Assembly (NCBI GenBank): GCA_947631675.1
Contig: CANRMG010000106.1
Location: 1-6,547, forward strand
Direction: 5' to 3'
DNA: 6,547 nucleotides
Origin: an uncultured Oscillospiraceae bacterium
GTDB lineage: Bacteria; Bacillota_A; Clostridia; Oscillospirales; Oscillospiraceae
Part shown: positions 6,016 to 6,547 of the stretch, one piece after another
How positions within the stretch are numbered: the stretch's first letter is position 1
Layout of the letters: each line of letters starts with the position of its first letter
Notes under the pieces: generated by a model
What the model saw: the letters and a program-made list of their open reading frames with translations, nothing else
Told to the model about the DNA's origin: nothing
Database searches by the model: none
Made by a program: the position numbers and the translations under genes

Positions 6016-6547
6016 ATGAAAAAGCTGCTTTCTGTGTTTTTGGCACTATTTCTTTTCGCGGGTATATTCGCCGGCGCTGCAGATGCGGACGATACGGTCA
6101 GGATTGGTCTCACGGAGGTGCAGGCCCAGGAGCCATGGTATCTGCCCATCGATGAGGTAGGGACCTATAACGCGGACATCATCACCGACGAGATACGCGA
6201 TGCCTGTTCCCTGGGGGACATCACTGCCGATGCGCTCCCATACTGGACGGGTCTCATCCTGGAGAACAAGATATTCTACAACTTCGAGCCCGACGAGCGG
6301 TGGGTCGAATACACCCCCGGCGGCCGTTACTGGACAGAAGACCAGATCCGCTATCAGGCGGAGCAGGGCTTCAACTGCGTCCGGGCCTGCTACAGCTTTT
6401 CGTATCTGTCCGACCCGGCGGATGTGTGGAGCATCAACATGGCGGAGCTGGAGCAGCTGGACGAGCTCTTGAGCTGGTGCATGAAGTACGATATGCACCT
6501 GATGCTGAGCATCGTGGGCCTGCCCGGCATGGCGGGGGCTGACTGGT
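6016..6547 (+). CDS. Secreted GH5-like glycoside hydrolase, N-terminal part
   Basis: The frame starts at ATG 6016 and stays open to the window edge, giving 177 residues of an incomplete protein. GGAGGG (6002-6007) lies 8 bases before the ATG; an ATG at 6008 is out of frame and soon closed. Residues 1-24 form a classic signal peptide: MKK, a hydrophobic core, then the AXA site ADA (22-24). The mature part contains LPYWTGLILENK, then DQIRYQAEQGFNCVRACYSF, and INMAELEQLDELLSWCMKYDMHLMLS in three successive blocks. This order matches the first strands and helices of GH5 cellulase-type TIM barrels (the LPRWRGFNL-like start, GFNxVR, then the helix before the third strand). The acid/base and nucleophile glutamates would lie downstream and cannot be checked. 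After the third strand, where GH5 usually has a histidine, this protein reads SIVGLPG. The role is inferred to be extracellular polysaccharide breakdown; another TIM-barrel family is possible. No promoter fits between it and the upstream terminator. Confidence 0.55.
   Translation, partial: MKKLLSVFLALFLFAGIFAGAADADDTVRIGLTEVQAQEPWYLPIDEVGTYNADIITDEIRDACSLGDITADALPYWTGLILENKIFYNFEPDERWVEYTPGGRYWTEDQIRYQAEQGFNCVRACYSFSYLSDPADVWSINMAELEQLDELLSWCMKYDMHLMLSIVGLPGMAGADW

Noticed and set aside
1..6547. CRISPR array, transposon, prophage, toxin-antitoxin or defence system
   Set aside because: No regularly spaced repeats, terminal inverted repeats, transposase or phage motifs are visible. Every sizeable stretch is accounted for by the listed genes.

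Overview
The window looks like chromosomal housekeeping DNA from a GC-rich Firmicute, most plausibly a gut-type clostridium of the Oscillospiraceae/Oscillospirales kind. This is inference. It rests on a formate-tetrahydrofolate ligase tail, strong GGAGG-type ribosome binding sites, extended -10 promoters, tRNAs with encoded CCA, a YkpA-type ABC-F protein and heavy use of G/C at third codon positions. I have not compared it with any database.

Layout. Bases 1-104 hold the last 33 codons of fhs, followed by an intrinsic terminator (117-146). A promoter (149-177) then starts a plus-strand cluster. It contains a PcrA/UvrD-type DNA helicase (252-2396), a TrmH/SpoU-family RNA methyltransferase (2407-3222) and a membrane-anchored SGNH/GDSL hydrolase (3270-3971). 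Helicase and methyltransferase are tightly coupled, because the second gene's Shine-Dalgarno overlaps the first gene's stop codon. The hydrolase follows after 47 bp that contain a GC-rich hairpin and no visible promoter. This cluster meets an ABC-F ATPase gene (3973-5583, minus strand) tail to tail with one base between the stop codons. Divergent from the ABC-F gene, a near-consensus promoter (5686-5714) drives two serine tRNA genes, UGA (5727-5815) and GCU (5864-5955). A perfect 15-bp hairpin terminator begins two bases after the second CCA. Eighteen bases past its T-tract starts a secreted protein with a GH5-like glycoside hydrolase fold, which runs off the window at 6547.

How the genes work together. 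Most are independent housekeeping functions: one-carbon metabolism, DNA repair, RNA modification, ribosome-associated ATPase and serine decoding. The secreted hydrolase-like gene points to polysaccharide use. I see no mobile element, CRISPR array, phage gene or defence system, and nothing that supports a new multi-gene system. The points most worth a second look are the asymmetric loss of catalytic residues in the second ATPase domain of the ABC-F protein, a helicase leader RNA with two mutually exclusive pairings (one masking the ribosome binding site), and the lack of promoter space in front of the secreted hydrolase gene.
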